DNA from: Pterobdella sp. o SKG-2022
Lineage: Eukaryota; Annelida; Clitellata; Hirudinida; Piscicolidae
DNA length: 64,000 bases
Assembly: GCA_964035795.1 (NCBI GenBank)
Contig: OZ038327.1
Location: forward strand, 4,890,674-4,954,673
Direction of reading: 5' to 3'
Of the stretch, positions 23,331 to 52,251 are shown one piece after another. The notes under the pieces were generated by a model that saw nothing but the letters and a program-made list of their open reading frames with translations, ran no database searches and was not told the origin of the DNA. Every line of letters begins with the position of its first letter. The stretch's first letter is position 1. Made by a program: the position numbers and the translations under genes.

Positions 23331-25899
23331 CAAGTATTTCATCATATAATATCGGTGGTGTTTTTCTCACGTTTTGAAGCATAGGCTTTTGATTGAGTAA
23401 GATTTTACTAAACTATTATGCAAGATTGAGTTAATTATGAAGTTTTTTGTAGGTGTTTCTGACTTTTTAAAGTAAATCTACACATTTTTCTTTTAAAAAA
23501 ATGTAAAGAATTAAGAAATTAAAGCAAATGAACTATCTTGCAAAAAAATTATAACCATTGTTTTATTTGGACAAAACTTCATTAAATAATTTTTTTAATC
23601 CAATCAAACATAAAGAAAGAATATACATACGATGTCTCTGAAAAGTTACATAGCCATTATGAGGAGGGTATCCACAAGCATATTACTACCTTTAAACGTA
23701 TGAAAATCAAATACGCGTCCATAAAAACAGAAATATTTTTTCTGAAACGATGCCTCCAACACAATATTTGACATCGTTTAGAAAATTATTTTTCCTTAAA
23801 GTACTATCTTAAACAATAAATTATTTGAAATAGTAACATTGAAATTAAAACAACTCATTTTTTTTACAAAAAATCAACTTATGATTCTTAATTAGCCCTT
23901 GAATAAATTACTATACAACCATGGTTATGATTTAATTCTTTTCGCTAACGTCTTATAATAACTTATGAAAAATTATAGGTTTTGATCCTCAATAAATGTA
24001 TTAAAAAATACCTCTTAATTGATGTTTTTCGTCACAAAATATTAAAATTAGCCTATTAACATAAACTATTTGAATCAAACACTTTTATTAACTGAACTTC
24101 AACTCATATTATCAAGTATATACTCGAAAAAATTAATAAAAAAAACTAAATGATTGTTAAATTATAACCCACATTAATGAACCTAATTAGAACTGAACAA
24201 CCAGTAACAACCTACTCCTATTCCCCATCAAACACAGAAGCTGTCGAAGAGGTTTTAAACAATTTCAGCTTCTAACCATTTCGAGAATCTATTCATCATT
24301 TTTCATTGCTCACCAAGTCACAAACAACTTGAAGCTACAAGTTTCTTTCGGTACTCCCTGCAAGGAAGTGTCAAAAGAGTCTTTGAAAGTTGGTGCTCAA
24401 CAACAATCATTAAACACAACTAATGCATGAAATATGAGTTCAATATTGAAAAAAATAAAATCTAGTGTATTTTTTTTCAATAATCTCACACAGAACCAAC
24501 ATACCCCTAAGTTTTGGTTATCCTAACAATGAAATTAAGCTTTTCATTGCCTATGTGTGAAAATTTGAGTAGCTTTGGCAGCAAGGCTCTAAGTCCCATT
24601 AGAAAGTGAAATCAAAGCACAACATATCCATCAGGATTAAAATGTAATGAAATAACTCTGATATCTACCATCTGTATCTGTTTTAAATTAAGGTGATGAG
24701 TGATTTGAAATATTCTATTTTTCAAAAAGCTTTATGATTAGATTAGTCAAAAAAAAATTTTGAGAAAACTTTATATAAAATCAAAGTTATGAAAATATAA
24801 ATTATAAGAATTTAGTTTAACCTGGAGATGGGAATGGAACTGCTTTTAATAAAACTTGTGAAAGTAATAGCTTTGAGAGGCAAAGCCTCAAAAAGCATAA
24901 TATTACCCAAAAATTAATTGAAATGTATCTTGTCTTCCAATGATCTAAAACATCATCAAATGAGCCATTAGCATCTGAATCAAAGTGAATGAGTTAGAGT
25001 ATCATTTTATTAAAGTTTTTCAAGTTATAGTTAAACTATTCCATTGAAAAAGCTCAAAGCATAATTTTCGGATTATTTTCTCCTTAACAAGTTGAAACAG
25101 CATTGGCAAATATTATCTTAGAAGCAAAAACACAATGTCATTATTCTTATTTATATACAGCCCAAGTAAATAGCAGAATAAACTTAATGATGAAAAAGAT
25201 TAAAATGAAAATTTAATTTATTTATGAACTAAAAAATACTTTTTGAAATTCCAGTTAATTTAGAAATAGAAAAAAAAACTTTACCGAAACAGAAAAAACT
25301 CCTAAAATTAGGCCAAAAAAAAAAAAAATTACCACAAACCGCTAAATTTGAAGTAAATCCAAAAAATTGACTCTCAATTTGTCAAAATGAAACAAAAAGT
25401 AAAACAAATTTTGTTTACAAAACTCGCAAAAAAATGAGCGATAATAAAAGTTTCCTAAATTTTCCATTAAATGCTATAAATTTTAATGGTTGTTTTTTTT
25501 GCTAGCATTATCACAAATTTGATGTGGTAGAAACAATTTGAAACTGTTAATATAATCATTTTTAATTATGAAATTATGTGCTGTGGAGTCTTTGTTGCTG
25601 ATTATAATATTATGATAAGTGATTTGATAATTTGGGTGGGGGATTGCTATAGAGCTTTGTTTTGATTTAAAAAACCCAAGTTATTATTTTATTGAACCAT
25701 ATTATGACTCTGAAGCCTAATTTATTCACTAGTAGACATATTTAAAAATTTCAATGCTAGACTGATTGGAATAAATAGTTTGAAAATGTCACAATTTTTT
25801 GTGAGAATTAGTTTTTTTTCTTTTTTTTCATGATTTTTATTCAATCAATCAACAGTTTTTGATCAAAATAAATAAATATTTAATCTTTTCTTGAACTAT
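23331..25899. other. AT-rich intergenic stretch with two old repeats
   Basis: No gene is visible. It holds a partial copy of the MITE arm at 24071-24125 (ATCAAACACTTTTATTAACT) and an element at 24230-24415 that recurs inverted at 27795-28015. The rest is unassigned. Confidence 0.45.
24230..24415 (+). repeat. Dispersed element, copy 1, ending in CAA repeats
   Basis: About 180 bp that matches the reverse complement of 27795-28015 at roughly 75-80% by eye. Shared blocks include GTCGAAGAGGTT, CATTTCGAGAAT and AGTCACAAACAACT, and both end in TCAACAACAAC. The shared end and the CAA tail suggest the 3' end of a retroelement; the decayed frames do not identify it. Confidence 0.65.
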
Positions 25900-26254
25900 T
25901 TCATCGAAACCCGATTTGGGTGATGTAAACAAAGAACGTGATTGGCTCCAAAGTGACCTGAATAAAATCATTTCACACTTTCTAAATATATCAACCAATA
26001 TAAACAAAGACGCTTTTTGATTGACAGCTTAGTGGCCTAGATAGCTAAATTCATATTCAAATACTTGAAGCTCAGCTGTTTTTTTAGTTCGAAAAAATTC
26101 ATTTCTAAATCGTTTTGTGTCATTTCGAAATCAAAATTCTTCAAAATTTTTTCAACGTTCGTGTGCGTCTGAAGTCCCCCTCGTTCAAAACACCAATATC
26201 TTGTTTATTTGCAGCATCAACTCTGCTACCCTCACACATCTAATATTTGTTGTC
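25900..26254 (+). promoter_or_regulatory. Candidate promoter and 5' UTR of the MXD gene
   Basis: Directly upstream of the MXD start codon. It contains an inverted CCAAT box (ATTGG, 25951-25955), a direct CCAAT (25995-25999) and two forkhead-like motifs (GTAAACAAA 25925-25933, ATAAACAAA 26000-26008). No TATA box is obvious. In such AT-rich DNA the forkhead matches may be chance. Confidence 0.4.
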
Positions 26255-42338
<16,084 letters not shown>

Positions 42339-42355
42339 AATAATAATAACAATAA

Positions 42356-42391
<36 letters not shown>

Positions 42392-44276
42392 AAATAAGAA
42401 TAATAATAAGATTAAAAATAAAAATAATAATAATAATAAAAATATGAATATAAAAAAAGTGGAAAAAAATAATGATAACAAAATGGATAAAATCAAAATT
42501 AATGAAAAAAAAGTAATCAAAGATAAGAATAAAAATAATGAATAATAGTAAAAATAACTTTTGAGGAACATTTCATGTATGTTTTTATAACAATTAAACT
42601 TTAAAAACATCAATTGAGGATTCATACATTTATTTAAAAGAAAAACTATAATTTTCGATAAGTACAGCCTTATCATAAAACATTAGCATGAAGTGACTAT
42701 TGTTTATGGGATTATATAATGATAAGTTGAAACTGATTCAAAAATAATAATATAAAATGAATAATATTAACATAATTCAAATAACAGAAAAATCAGAAAT
42801 TAGTAGTATCAATTGAAACAACTATAACACATTAAACAATATAATAATAGTAAAAATAATAATTAAAAAATAAATTTTGATTCCCAATTGTTTTCTGATC
42901 TAGTTAACGGTTGTTTAAATGTTTATGACATCATCAAAGTTATTATGGCTCTCATTGTTAGTCTTGTTTATATATTTATTTTGTTTAAGCTTGTTTTTGT
43001 TCTCGTTTGTCTTTTTGATGATACGTCTAACAGCCAAAATAATAAATTAAATAACAATAATATTAATAAAACTAGTGATAATAAGAACAATAACAAAAAT
43101 AAAATGATTATTTTTTCTGAATGTCTTGCTACCTTTTGAGACTCGTTGTTTCCGTCGCCATCCATATCTTATGATTTATATTCTCACTATTTTTTTATTC
43201 ATACTATTATTTTATCATTATTATTTATCTTATTTGTTATTATTATATTGCTACAGTTTTTTTTCATTCTCTTTATTTTTATTTGTCTTTTTTATCAGTA
43301 TGTTTTGCTGTTACTCTAAAAATAATCATCGTTGGTTTTCAGTTTTGTTTTTCCTTCATGTTTCTAAGCATTAATATTGACACCATCATATTTTTCATAA
43401 GTACCTTCATTTATTTCATTATTTATCATTCATTATTCTCTTTTTCATTTTTCATTTATTATTGTTATTTATGTTTTTGTTATTATTTATATTGCTATTT
43501 TCAGTTGTTTTGTCAGTTTGTTTACATCTGATCTGATAATAATAACCATCAAGTTGTCTTCTTTTTTCTGTTTTCCATTTTTTTATTTTTATGATTTTTC
43601 TTACTATTTTTGTTTATTTTCTGTTATTGTTGTTTATAATCTTTTTTGCATTTATTTTTTTATTGTCGTTTTTAAAACATTCATTAAGGCTTTTTTTATC
43701 AACTTTTCAATTATTCATTGTTATTATTCTTATTATTTTTGCATTTATTTTAATTATTATTCTTATTATTTTTGCATTTATTTTAATTATTATTCTTATT
43801 ATTTTATTATTATTTTTATTGTTTGTTGTTTATTTTCTTCATCATAGACAACTAGTGCATGTTCATATTATTTTCAATTTTTTTGATACATGTCGACTCT
43901 TCTTATTTATTATTTTTTAATAATAAATATTATTTTTATTATTCTCTGGATTTCATTCATATTTATATTTGCACCTTTTATTGTTTATAATATTATTCTT
44001 CATGCATATTATCATTCTATTTCTGATATTCTTTTTTATCATTATTTTATTATTTATATCATTATTTTTATCTTAGTATTTTTAACTAGCATCTCATGAA
44101 TGTTACAATTTCTCCAATAAAATTGTTGGTATTACATTGCCGGAAATACTTACTATCAAAAACAAAAAAGAAACTGAGTTCAAACACGGTTAAATACTAA
44201 CGGAAATGGAATTTATTTTCAATTACAAGTAGATACAAACAACGGGAATCTATTTTTCAAAGGTTTTCTACAAAAT
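42339..44276. repeat. AAT tracts and T-rich spacer 3' of MXD
   Basis: (AAT)n at 42338-42400, then low-complexity A- and T-rich DNA. Around 43723-43812 a unit of about 36 bp (TTATTCTTATTATTTTTGCA and following) is repeated in tandem about 2.5 times. No gene seen. Confidence 0.7.
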
Positions 44277-44714
44277 TTGAGCAACAAATTTGGAATCACA
44301 ACTTTGAGAACACAGATGTCGCTTTTAAATGCGAAAATAAAGAAAATGAATTTTCTTTTTGAACAACAAAACAATGATTACTCCCTCTACAACAGGAAAT
44401 ACAGTTATGCAAATTATCCAAAAATGGAAATGGTTTCAATAGAATTTATCAGTTCAAAACTCTTCTACTATTTGACAAACCCGAAGGAGACTCTACGAAA
44501 AACAGTAAATAATTTATAAACAACAATGAGAAAAAATACCTGAATGTTTTTCAAAACTCATTTCATTGGCTGTTTTGAAGCAACATTCAAAAAAAGAAGT
44601 GAAACGCCAAATACTCAAAGCAAAAATTAAAAATGTAAGATAACATGAATAAGCTCAAAGCACCATAGAGAGGTTAAACCTTTTGTTCCACAATATAATG
44701 ATGCAGCGCTAGGA
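44277..44714 (+). other. Unassigned open frame and spacer
   Basis: An 80-codon frame (44277-44519) with an ordinary-looking composition, beginning SNKFGITTLRTQMSLLNAKI, stays open into upstream sequence. It has no motif I recognise and no clear splice sites. It may be a transposon remnant, since LINE sequence follows. Confidence 0.3.
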
Positions 44715-47700
44715 AAGCTACTTATTTTTATAAAAATTTTTTGTGTCAAGTTTTTGTTTGAACAAGTTTTCGTGGCTGTTGAACATTATGTTTCGGGCTT
44801 TCAGATCTCTTCTTAGTGCAGTTGGTAAAGTCGTTTTTGTTTCATCCAACAGAGGTTTCGATGTAACTAGCAAGTAATTATTTATGGCTCTACGCCGGGG
44901 TATTTTCAATCTCAAGATGTGAACCTGCGGTAAGCGATTGTCTGGCTCAGTTCTTGCGTTTTTGTTGTCATGTATAGCTCATCTGATTTTTATATTTTCG
45001 GCCAAAAAGCTCCAAACACTCGTTTTAAAAAACGCCGATGAAAAGAATTTAAACTGGTTTCATCAGTCTTTGTAAGAGCCCAGGTTCTACAGTTATATAG
45101 CAAGATAGGCATCACGTAAGCATTGAACAACCTAATTTTTTTGATAGTTCATTTTTTTCCGAAACTTTCAAAGCTTGTTTATGGCTGCTATTGTTAATGC
45201 CCCACGGTTTCTTATTTCTTGCTTCATTAATAATTTTGCTCTTAATTTTTTTTAATTGAGACTAAGTTTTTGTGATACATTTTGACTGTTTTTGTTCAAT
45301 TTTGATTTACTATAAAAAAGTTTTTTGAGCGCATTATACATGTTTGAAATACCTAGTAGATAAGGACGATTGGTGGGCAAGCAAATATGCCACAACAATA
45401 AAGGCTAAAAACGGTATTGACCAATATTTACAAGAATGCTAGGTAGGGCAGTAATAAACTTTCAAATAACCTGTAATTGGTCAAACGAGGAAAGTGATAC
45501 GCAAGCCCAAAACGGATTTGCTCACATTTAGAAGAATAATTAGCCGATTCTACTTCAAAAACTATGCATTTAGGCAACAGCAAATCAAAAGATACAACTG
45601 TTCAAGGCCTCCACAAGCTCTTAATGATGCCCATTTCAATCTTCAAAGACATGTTATAATAACTAGAAATGAACAAAGAAGATGCCAAAACAAGCCATAC
45701 ACCGCTAGACCACGGACATTTAGGAAAAATTCACGGTTACTTTGAGCGTAGCTTGGATTTATTTATATTATAATGATAAATAAAAATGGAAATTTTCATT
45801 TTCGAAAAATTTGATTTTTCGGTTATTATATAAGAAATTTCTTTTTCTGTTATTTGAATATTAGAACAAACAGTGAAAAATCCACAATAATTTTGAAAAA
45901 AAAAGTATTTTTTTTAGAAATTTTTGTGGATTTTAATTAAGTATAATTATATGAATTTGAAATTTTTTTATATTTTGGTTTCAAAAATAAAATTAAATTG
46001 AATTAAATTCTTAAAACTATTCTTTTTAATGCTATGCGGTTAAAGCCCATTTGCAAACACTTGTGCCCATTGATCTCATATGAGATCACCCTGTATTTCG
46101 CTTATTTTTTGCCAAGCTTAAAATCTGTTTTTTTTTTGTGTTTTATAAGGTTGTTTTGAGGTAGGAACAAAAGTTTGAATAAAAATTACTTCCATTAGCA
46201 TTTTGGGCACAAACGGGTTAACAGCGAAAACATGCTTTGTTGTGTTTCGGCCGGATTGGTATGCTGCCTGGTCTTGTGGAATCTTGTCTTTTAGTCTCAA
46301 CCAACAACGTTTGATCAGGCATATAGCAAAAGTTTTTTTGATTGTGGATAGCAGTTCAATAGGCCTTAGGTTTTCAACAAGGCCTTTTTATTTTCCTGGT
46401 TTTTGTAATGGGATGGGAAAAGCAGCTTTAATTTCTAAAGGTATTTCTTCTTCGTTTGCCATTTCGTTGAAAATGTCTGCTACTTCTTTTGTTGCAAATT
46501 TTTTTTGTTTTTTTTTGATATGGTCAATGTCTGCACTTTTTCCATTTTTTGTACCTTTTGTCGCAACCGCTATTTCTTCATTTGCGAAAAGTATGGACAA
46601 AGAGCAAGAAGTGTATATTTTTTTCATAGCTCTTCTCATTTGATGAAAGAATTTTTTTGAAATAGTTTTTTGCGTTTTTGCATGTTTTTCAGGTAAGCTG
46701 CTAATGTTTTCATTATCATCATGAATAATTAATGGAAGTTTAATTTTAGTTTTTGTAATTGTCTCATGGCATGGTGGTACATGTTGGAACCATTTTTGTG
46801 TTTGTCAATTTCTTCTAAATGTGTGGCACTTATATTATGTTCTTCAGTTTTTAGAATTTCCTATATTTTATCTTAATATTCGTCTTTGTTGTATTATATT
46901 TATTTTTATGCATATTTTTTGGTATGCCTATATATCTGCTGTTAATTTTTTATTGATTTAGAGGTTTTGTGTATTTAAGCTAACTGGTGTTTATGATCAT
47001 GCATTGATAGTTTTTTGTTGCTGTTTTTTGTGGTTTGATGTCTTTGGTATGGGTGGGTATTTGATAGAGTTTTTTTGAAAAATCTGTGATCAGAGTGAGT
47101 CTGCATTATAATGTATGATCTTGCTGATAGTAATCTCCACTTATATTTTTAAATATTACTAGGTAGCCTATTCTGTTGTATGTGTTTTAATGTATCCTTT
47201 ATTTTTCTTGTACCTTCCTTGGTTGTAATATTTAGTTTGAAGAAAGTATTTGCTGCAATAAGTTTATTTTGAAACAATTTTTTTTTCAAAAAAGTTCCAT
47301 TTCCATTTCATCATCTCCGACCATAACCGCTTACAAAATTAATTTTGATGCTATCAAGTTTTGAGTTGTAGTCATCAAGTGAAACAAATTTATGCTTTTT
47401 TGATTGTTTGTCACTTGTGATTTTTAGCTGTTCAATAAAATCTATCTATTCTTTTTCATTTATATTGCTTCTTGCATGGGTTGGGCTATATACTCTACAA
47501 TTGCACAAATTTCTTTTTATTTTGGCAGTGAAACTGACTATTTGGTTTGAAAATGTGTATTTTGAGGATTTCTGTTTCGTTGTTAAACATTAATCGAAAA
47601 CCATAATGGCTGTTGTAAGATTTCAAAATCCAAAGTCTCTGTTTATTGTTTTTTTTTTCTTTTTGTTTCTTGAATGAACGGAAAGTCAATTTCGTAATTT

Positions 47701-47720
47701 TCAAAATCTCAAAAAGATTT
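44715..47720 (-). mobile_element. RTE/CR1-like LINE, interrupted
   Basis: Minus-strand order: endonuclease end near 47700-47500 (NSHYGFRLMFNNETEILKIH); pre-RT linker near 46640 (TKGTKNGKSADIDHIKKKQK); RT start at 46400-46120 (ERPIL-like; RLKDKIPQDQAAYQSGRNTT); then, after a gap, the RT C-terminal end at 45260-44715 (FNAYVMPILLYNCRTWALTK; DETSLNSFHRRFLKRVFGAF). The palm with the YADD motif is missing. The gap at 45270-46100 contains a plus-strand piggyBac relic. Many stops. Confidence 0.8.
45363..45745 (+). pseudogene. piggyBac-like transposase C-terminal relic
   Basis: Reads DDWWASKYATTIKAKNGIDQ near 45370, and then KPKTDLLTFRRIISRFYFKN, SRPPQALNDAHFNLQRHVII and NEQRRCQNKPYTARPRTFRK. This resembles the end of a PGBD4-type piggyBac transposase, where a DLLxFRRxIxRxYL run precedes a cysteine-rich zinc-binding tail. 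The last cysteines are lost, with a stop at 45743. It sits between two halves of a minus-strand LINE. Confidence 0.65.
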
Positions 47721-47879
47721 TCCTTTTTTTGTGTCTACTTTTAAGTCTTAAGCATTGAAAGTCGCGAAAGCGGTTGTACGATTACTATTTTTCTAAATTT
47801 TTTTTCGAGTTTATAATTCTTTTATTTTTTTTGAATATTTCGTTAAAAGCAAAATTAAATTCGGTAATTTCAAAATTAA

Positions 47880-48190
47880 TAACAATAGATGATTTGAAAG
47901 AGGTGAGAAATTTAGAGGTACTAGAGAATAGATGATTTGAAAGAGGTGGGAAATTTAGAGGTAGCTAGAGAAAGATTTATAAGGTTGAGAATGATGGGAT
48001 AAAAGAAGAAGCAAAGACCAGTAAACATTTTGGATTTAACAAGGAGATGGAGATACAAATTTGATGATGAGGTCTGTGAAAGTCCTGGGCTTGACGTTAA
48101 AATGCACCTGTCTAGGGCATCTACGCCCCAGCGTTTAGGCCTGCTAGTTGGTGAGGCTGCTACCCTTTCAGGGTACAAATCTAAACAACA
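47880..48190 (-). mobile_element. L2-like LINE fragment
   Basis: Minus-strand FFYPIILNLINLSLATSKFP and SSNLYLHLLVKSK match the L2-like LINE at 21860-22013 (FFYPIILNLNLSLATSKFPT). Its upstream part ERVAASPTSRPKRWGVDALD comes from another repeat. A 33-bp segment near 47910-47960 (GATGATTTGAAAGAGGTGNGAAATTTAGAGG type) is duplicated in tandem. Confidence 0.75.
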
Positions 48191-48289
48191 TTTCTCTGTC
48201 CTCCAGTAATCCTTTGGACTTACTAATTTTATCTTGTTTTAGGACAATTTTTTTAGAAAACCCCACATAAACTGATTCATCAGTCTGCT

Positions 48290-49210
48290 CTCATTAGGCT
48301 AGATTTTTAGGACAAGTTCTTAATATACAAAGGAACATCAAGGTACAGAAATAAAAATTAAATTGATTCAAAAAACATATAAGATTAAATAAAATAAAAT
48401 CAAACATAGTTTTTAGTAGTAGTAGTAGTAGTCTTCTACGAGCTTCATCCGGTACTCGTTTTGGATGAGTCGATAGTTTCTTTTTTCCGACTTCGTTAAA
48501 TATAGATACAAAATATTTGTAAGTCTGTTGGTAATCTATTGGTAAGGCGTCAAATTTTGAAGAAATCAAATCCTCTATGGTAGTAACCAGGTCTTCATCA
48601 TGGCACAGCGCCTGCCAGTAGAGGAATTTCCTTGTTGATGATATTGGAGCACGAATACTCAATCTGACCTTTGCCGTTACTATGTTGTAACCACCACCAA
48701 TAGTAGCAGAAGAAGTATGGGCTTGGCAGTCATTAAAACTGTTTCTCCAACGTTTTCTGAAAAAAAAAAAGTCAATTTGAGCTAGGTGTCCAGCGGGATG
48801 TCTCCATGTCTATAATTTCCGGTTAGGTTCTTGCAAAAACGTGTAGGAGGAGAGTTTCAAGAAACTCATTATATCGGGTTGCGACGCTATGATATGAAAG
48901 TTTACCACATATTCGAGCATTGAAGTCGCCACCGACTATCAAGTTGTTGTGGAAAAGTATGGTAGAAGTCAAGTTGCTTAGCTGTTTGTAAAACCTTTCT
49001 ACTTCTAGTGGGGCAAGGTTATGGGGAAAATAACAAAAACAGTTTTAGGGTTGCCTTTGAAGGAAGCAATAAGAAGTCGATTTTCAACTTTTTTGATGGT
49101 AGTTATCGATGGTAATATTTGTTTTCGCACCGTAATTCCAAAACCTCCCACAGAGGCATTGTTGGGAGTCTTGTATGCCAATATGATTTGATTGATTTAT
49201 AAGCAAAATG
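48290..49210 (-). mobile_element. LINE endonuclease-linker fragment
   Basis: Minus-strand endonuclease remnant FYKQLSNLTSTILFHNNLIV followed by GGDFNARICGKLS near 48900. Next comes RWRNSFNDCQAHTSSATIGG and the linker APISSTRKFLYWQALCHDED, ending near 48420 in an AGT/ACT triplet run. It lacks its RT domain. Confidence 0.8.
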
Positions 49211-49744
49211 TGAAATTTTTCTGTTAGATAATGTGTACAGATAAGGTAAAACTACAACTTTTTGAGCTTAAATAAGCTTTTGAGCCCTTTCACAGTTGTA
49301 GTTTCATTTTTTATAATCCAACGTAATCAAAGCTTCATTGATAACTTCAATGGTTTTGTTATAATGAAAGCTGTAACAGAAATCCTACATGCCAAGTGCG
49401 GTTAGGATAACAATATGATATGAGCGTTCAAATCTTTTTGGAATCAGTGCTTTAGGTACTTGAGTGAAATATTCAATTATACTCCGCGTTTTTCAATTTA
49501 TTATTTGAAATGATTTGAAAATATTGATGAATGACTATATAAATGCTTCGACTACAATAATGACTTGTTTATAGTAATCATTTAAATGCCTTTCATCAGT
49601 AAACCACAATGATGCTTCCTTCGAAGCCAACTGGGAGAGTAATCCTATGGTGGTTAGTGAATATAAGAATAGATCGAGGAATTTCTGGTCGCTTGGTCGC
49701 CAAAACCATACAGTGAAGATTATAATTCCCGACAAGGCCTGCCT

Positions 49745-50815
49745 TTATGAATTAATAATCATTGATTATGTTTTAGCGCGTCAACGAGATCTCAAGGATG
49801 TTTTGCACACCAGATTAATGTTCAACGCAGAATGTCATACTGATCACCGCTTTGTGCGATGCAAACTCAGGATGCACTTCAAACCAAAACCAAAAAATAG
49901 AAAGCCACTTAAGAAAAATTTCAAACTCAGCATGCTACAATCAGCTGAAGTGAAAAGTGACTCCCAGACAAACTTACAGGCCAAGCTTGGAAATAACAGT
50001 TTTCCAGAAGATTCTTCTCTCGAAACACACTAGGAAAAACTGAAAACTACTATCTTCAGACGTCTGAAGAAGTCCTTGGGTTTGCCACTAGAAGAAATAA
50101 AGACTGGTTTGACGAAAACAATGTAGAAATCCAGGAATTGCTAGAAGAGAAGAGATCAGCTCACCAGGTCTGCATGGCTCACCCGTCATGTCCTGCGAAG
50201 AAAGCTGCTTTCTATCAAATCCGCGTTAAGCTTCGAGTTATGCAAAATGAATGGTGGACCAACCTTGCAGTTAGAACTCAGCGATGTGTTGATGCTGGTG
50301 ACTTCAGAGTTTTTTATGAAGCCCTCAAGACAGTATATGGCCCATGTATTAGATTTTTTTGCGCAGTGCAGATGGACAGACACTCCTCAAGTACAAGACA
50401 GCCATCTTGTGCTGTTGGACAAAACATTTCCAGGCACTGTTTAATACTGATCGAGTCTTCCAAAACTCAGCACTACTCTGCATCCCTCAGCTGCCAGTGA
50501 AGGCCATAATGGACGAACCACCCACAATGCAAGAGCCTACCAAAGGCAAAGAGCAGGTGAAGGGTGGCAAGGCAGCAGAAATTGATGGAATCCCACTTGA
50601 ACTTTGGAAAAATGTGGTCCAGCATTACACGAACTTCTTGTCAGTTGTTGGGAACAAAGCTAATTGCCAGAAAACCTCCAGAATGCAGTCTCTATTATTC
50701 TATAAAAAAATAAAGAGAAAAAGTTTGACTGCTCTAACTACAGGGGGATCACTAGTCTCCATTACAGGTAAAATCTTTGCTTGTAATGACCTGAAAAAGC
50801 TATCATTATGAGTCG
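49745..50815 (+). mobile_element. RTE/CR1-like LINE, family A, copy 3
   Basis: Nearly identical by eye to the 5727-7990 copy: DYVLARQRDLKDVLHTRLMF, CHTDHRFVRCKLRMHFKPKP, the segment with CMAHPSCPAKKAAFYQIRVK, KGGKAAEIDGIPLELWKNVV and the RT start GGSLVSITGKIFA. It begins inside the endonuclease region and stops abruptly in the RT at about 50800. Both ends are therefore truncated. Confidence 0.87.
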
Positions 50816-51640
50816 GTTTAATCGACCAATCGATGTCTAGTGCTTAGTCACGCTAGGCTACTTTGAGTGTTTCGTCAATAATAAAATAACTCATATGAAT
50901 TCAAAAAAACTTGTGGCAGGTTAGGAGGGTGATTCAAAAATATAAATACACACAAAACAGCACATCCCTACACCTATAATTAAATAAATTTACATATTTA
51001 ATCTCTAAATTCAAAATCTTGGAATAATTAAAACACTGAATTTTAAAAAATGCACTAATTTCGAAACTAAATTTAGAAACATGAATACTTTTAGTTATAT
51101 TTTTAGAAACATGACGTCATAACTAGAACTGAAACTAATTCAGTGTTATTTATAATAACATTGATGATACTATTAGGAACTGATAGATACCTAGGGTGAA
51201 ACAAAGCCCAGTATGAATATAAATGTATACACGCACAATTGGTGGATCACACGTACATAAAAAAATGGCAAATTAAACACACATACAAACCCTCACACAC
51301 ACACAGACACAAACATGAAATATATGGGAATAATCTCGCAAGTTGGTAGTTTTATTCATTTTTTGAAGTTGAAATTCAATTTCAAATGATAACACACACA
51401 TAAACACATCTGCATGCACATATATGTAGTCAAAAAAATAAACAGACTCACAAAAACAAATATACGCACCAAAAAAACACATAACTGTGATAATATACAG
51501 TAAAAATTTTAATTAAATTTACCCAGATAATATACAGTAAAAATCTTAATTAAATTTACCCAGAATCACGAATATTCACACACAAAAACTAGAATAACAC
51601 ACACAAGCAAACGAGCAAACATTGAAAAAAAAAACACACA
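50816..51640. other. Spacer with a tandem 36-bp duplication
   Basis: No gene seen. ATAATATACAGTAAAAAT and the following bases are duplicated head to tail at 51489-51563 with one mismatch or so. Short CA runs are scattered from 51230 to 51650. Confidence 0.6.
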
Positions 51641-51649
51641 CACACACTT

Positions 51650-51870
51650 CTTTCTTCTTTTGTGCATTAATTCATAATAAGGCGGGTGCACTAAACTGCA
51701 GAGCAGTTTATCTATGGATCTGGTGTTGTGTTCTTCTTTTGACTTGCCAGTGATCAGCTAGGCGAAGTTTCTTGAAATCTTCATGTAGGCTTTTTGTTGA
51801 TGGCTTCCGTTGAAATTTTGAAGTTTTCTCCTCGCAGCCAATTAAAATAAATACTTTTCATTTTTAACCG
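51650..51870 (-). mobile_element. Possible LINE 3' fragment beside a CA run
   Basis: Minus-strand reading includes STKSLHEDFKKLRLADHWQV, which resembles the basic end region of RTE-like polyproteins, and then runs into a (TG)n tail at 51635-51650. Weak: no RT motif is present. Confidence 0.35.
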
Positions 51871-52175
51871 CTCGACCGCCAATTTTGTTTACATCCAAAT
51901 TTAGCATTAAAAGACTTGATTTCTTCAAATTTTGAATACTTTTTTATTGTTTTATTTATGCATTAAATAATTATATCACTAATTAAAATTTTTTAAGTTA
52001 TTTCGGTGTGATACGAGACTATTTTAAACTTTTTTACTTATCCAACATGAGATTTTTTGAAATAAATTATTATCAACTTGTTACATTAATTATTTTAAAC
52101 CATTTTTCAATTACAAAATTCAACTTTAAACTTGTGAAAATTTAAAAATTTAACGGAGGCCATTTTACCTCGTGC

Positions 52176-52177
<2 letters not shown>

Positions 52178-52251
<74 letters not shown>

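Noticed and set aside
43518..43920. 109-codon Phe/Ile/Leu-rich frames as membrane proteins
   Set aside because: Low-complexity T-rich DNA with ATT repeats; overlapping frames are equally hydrophobic.
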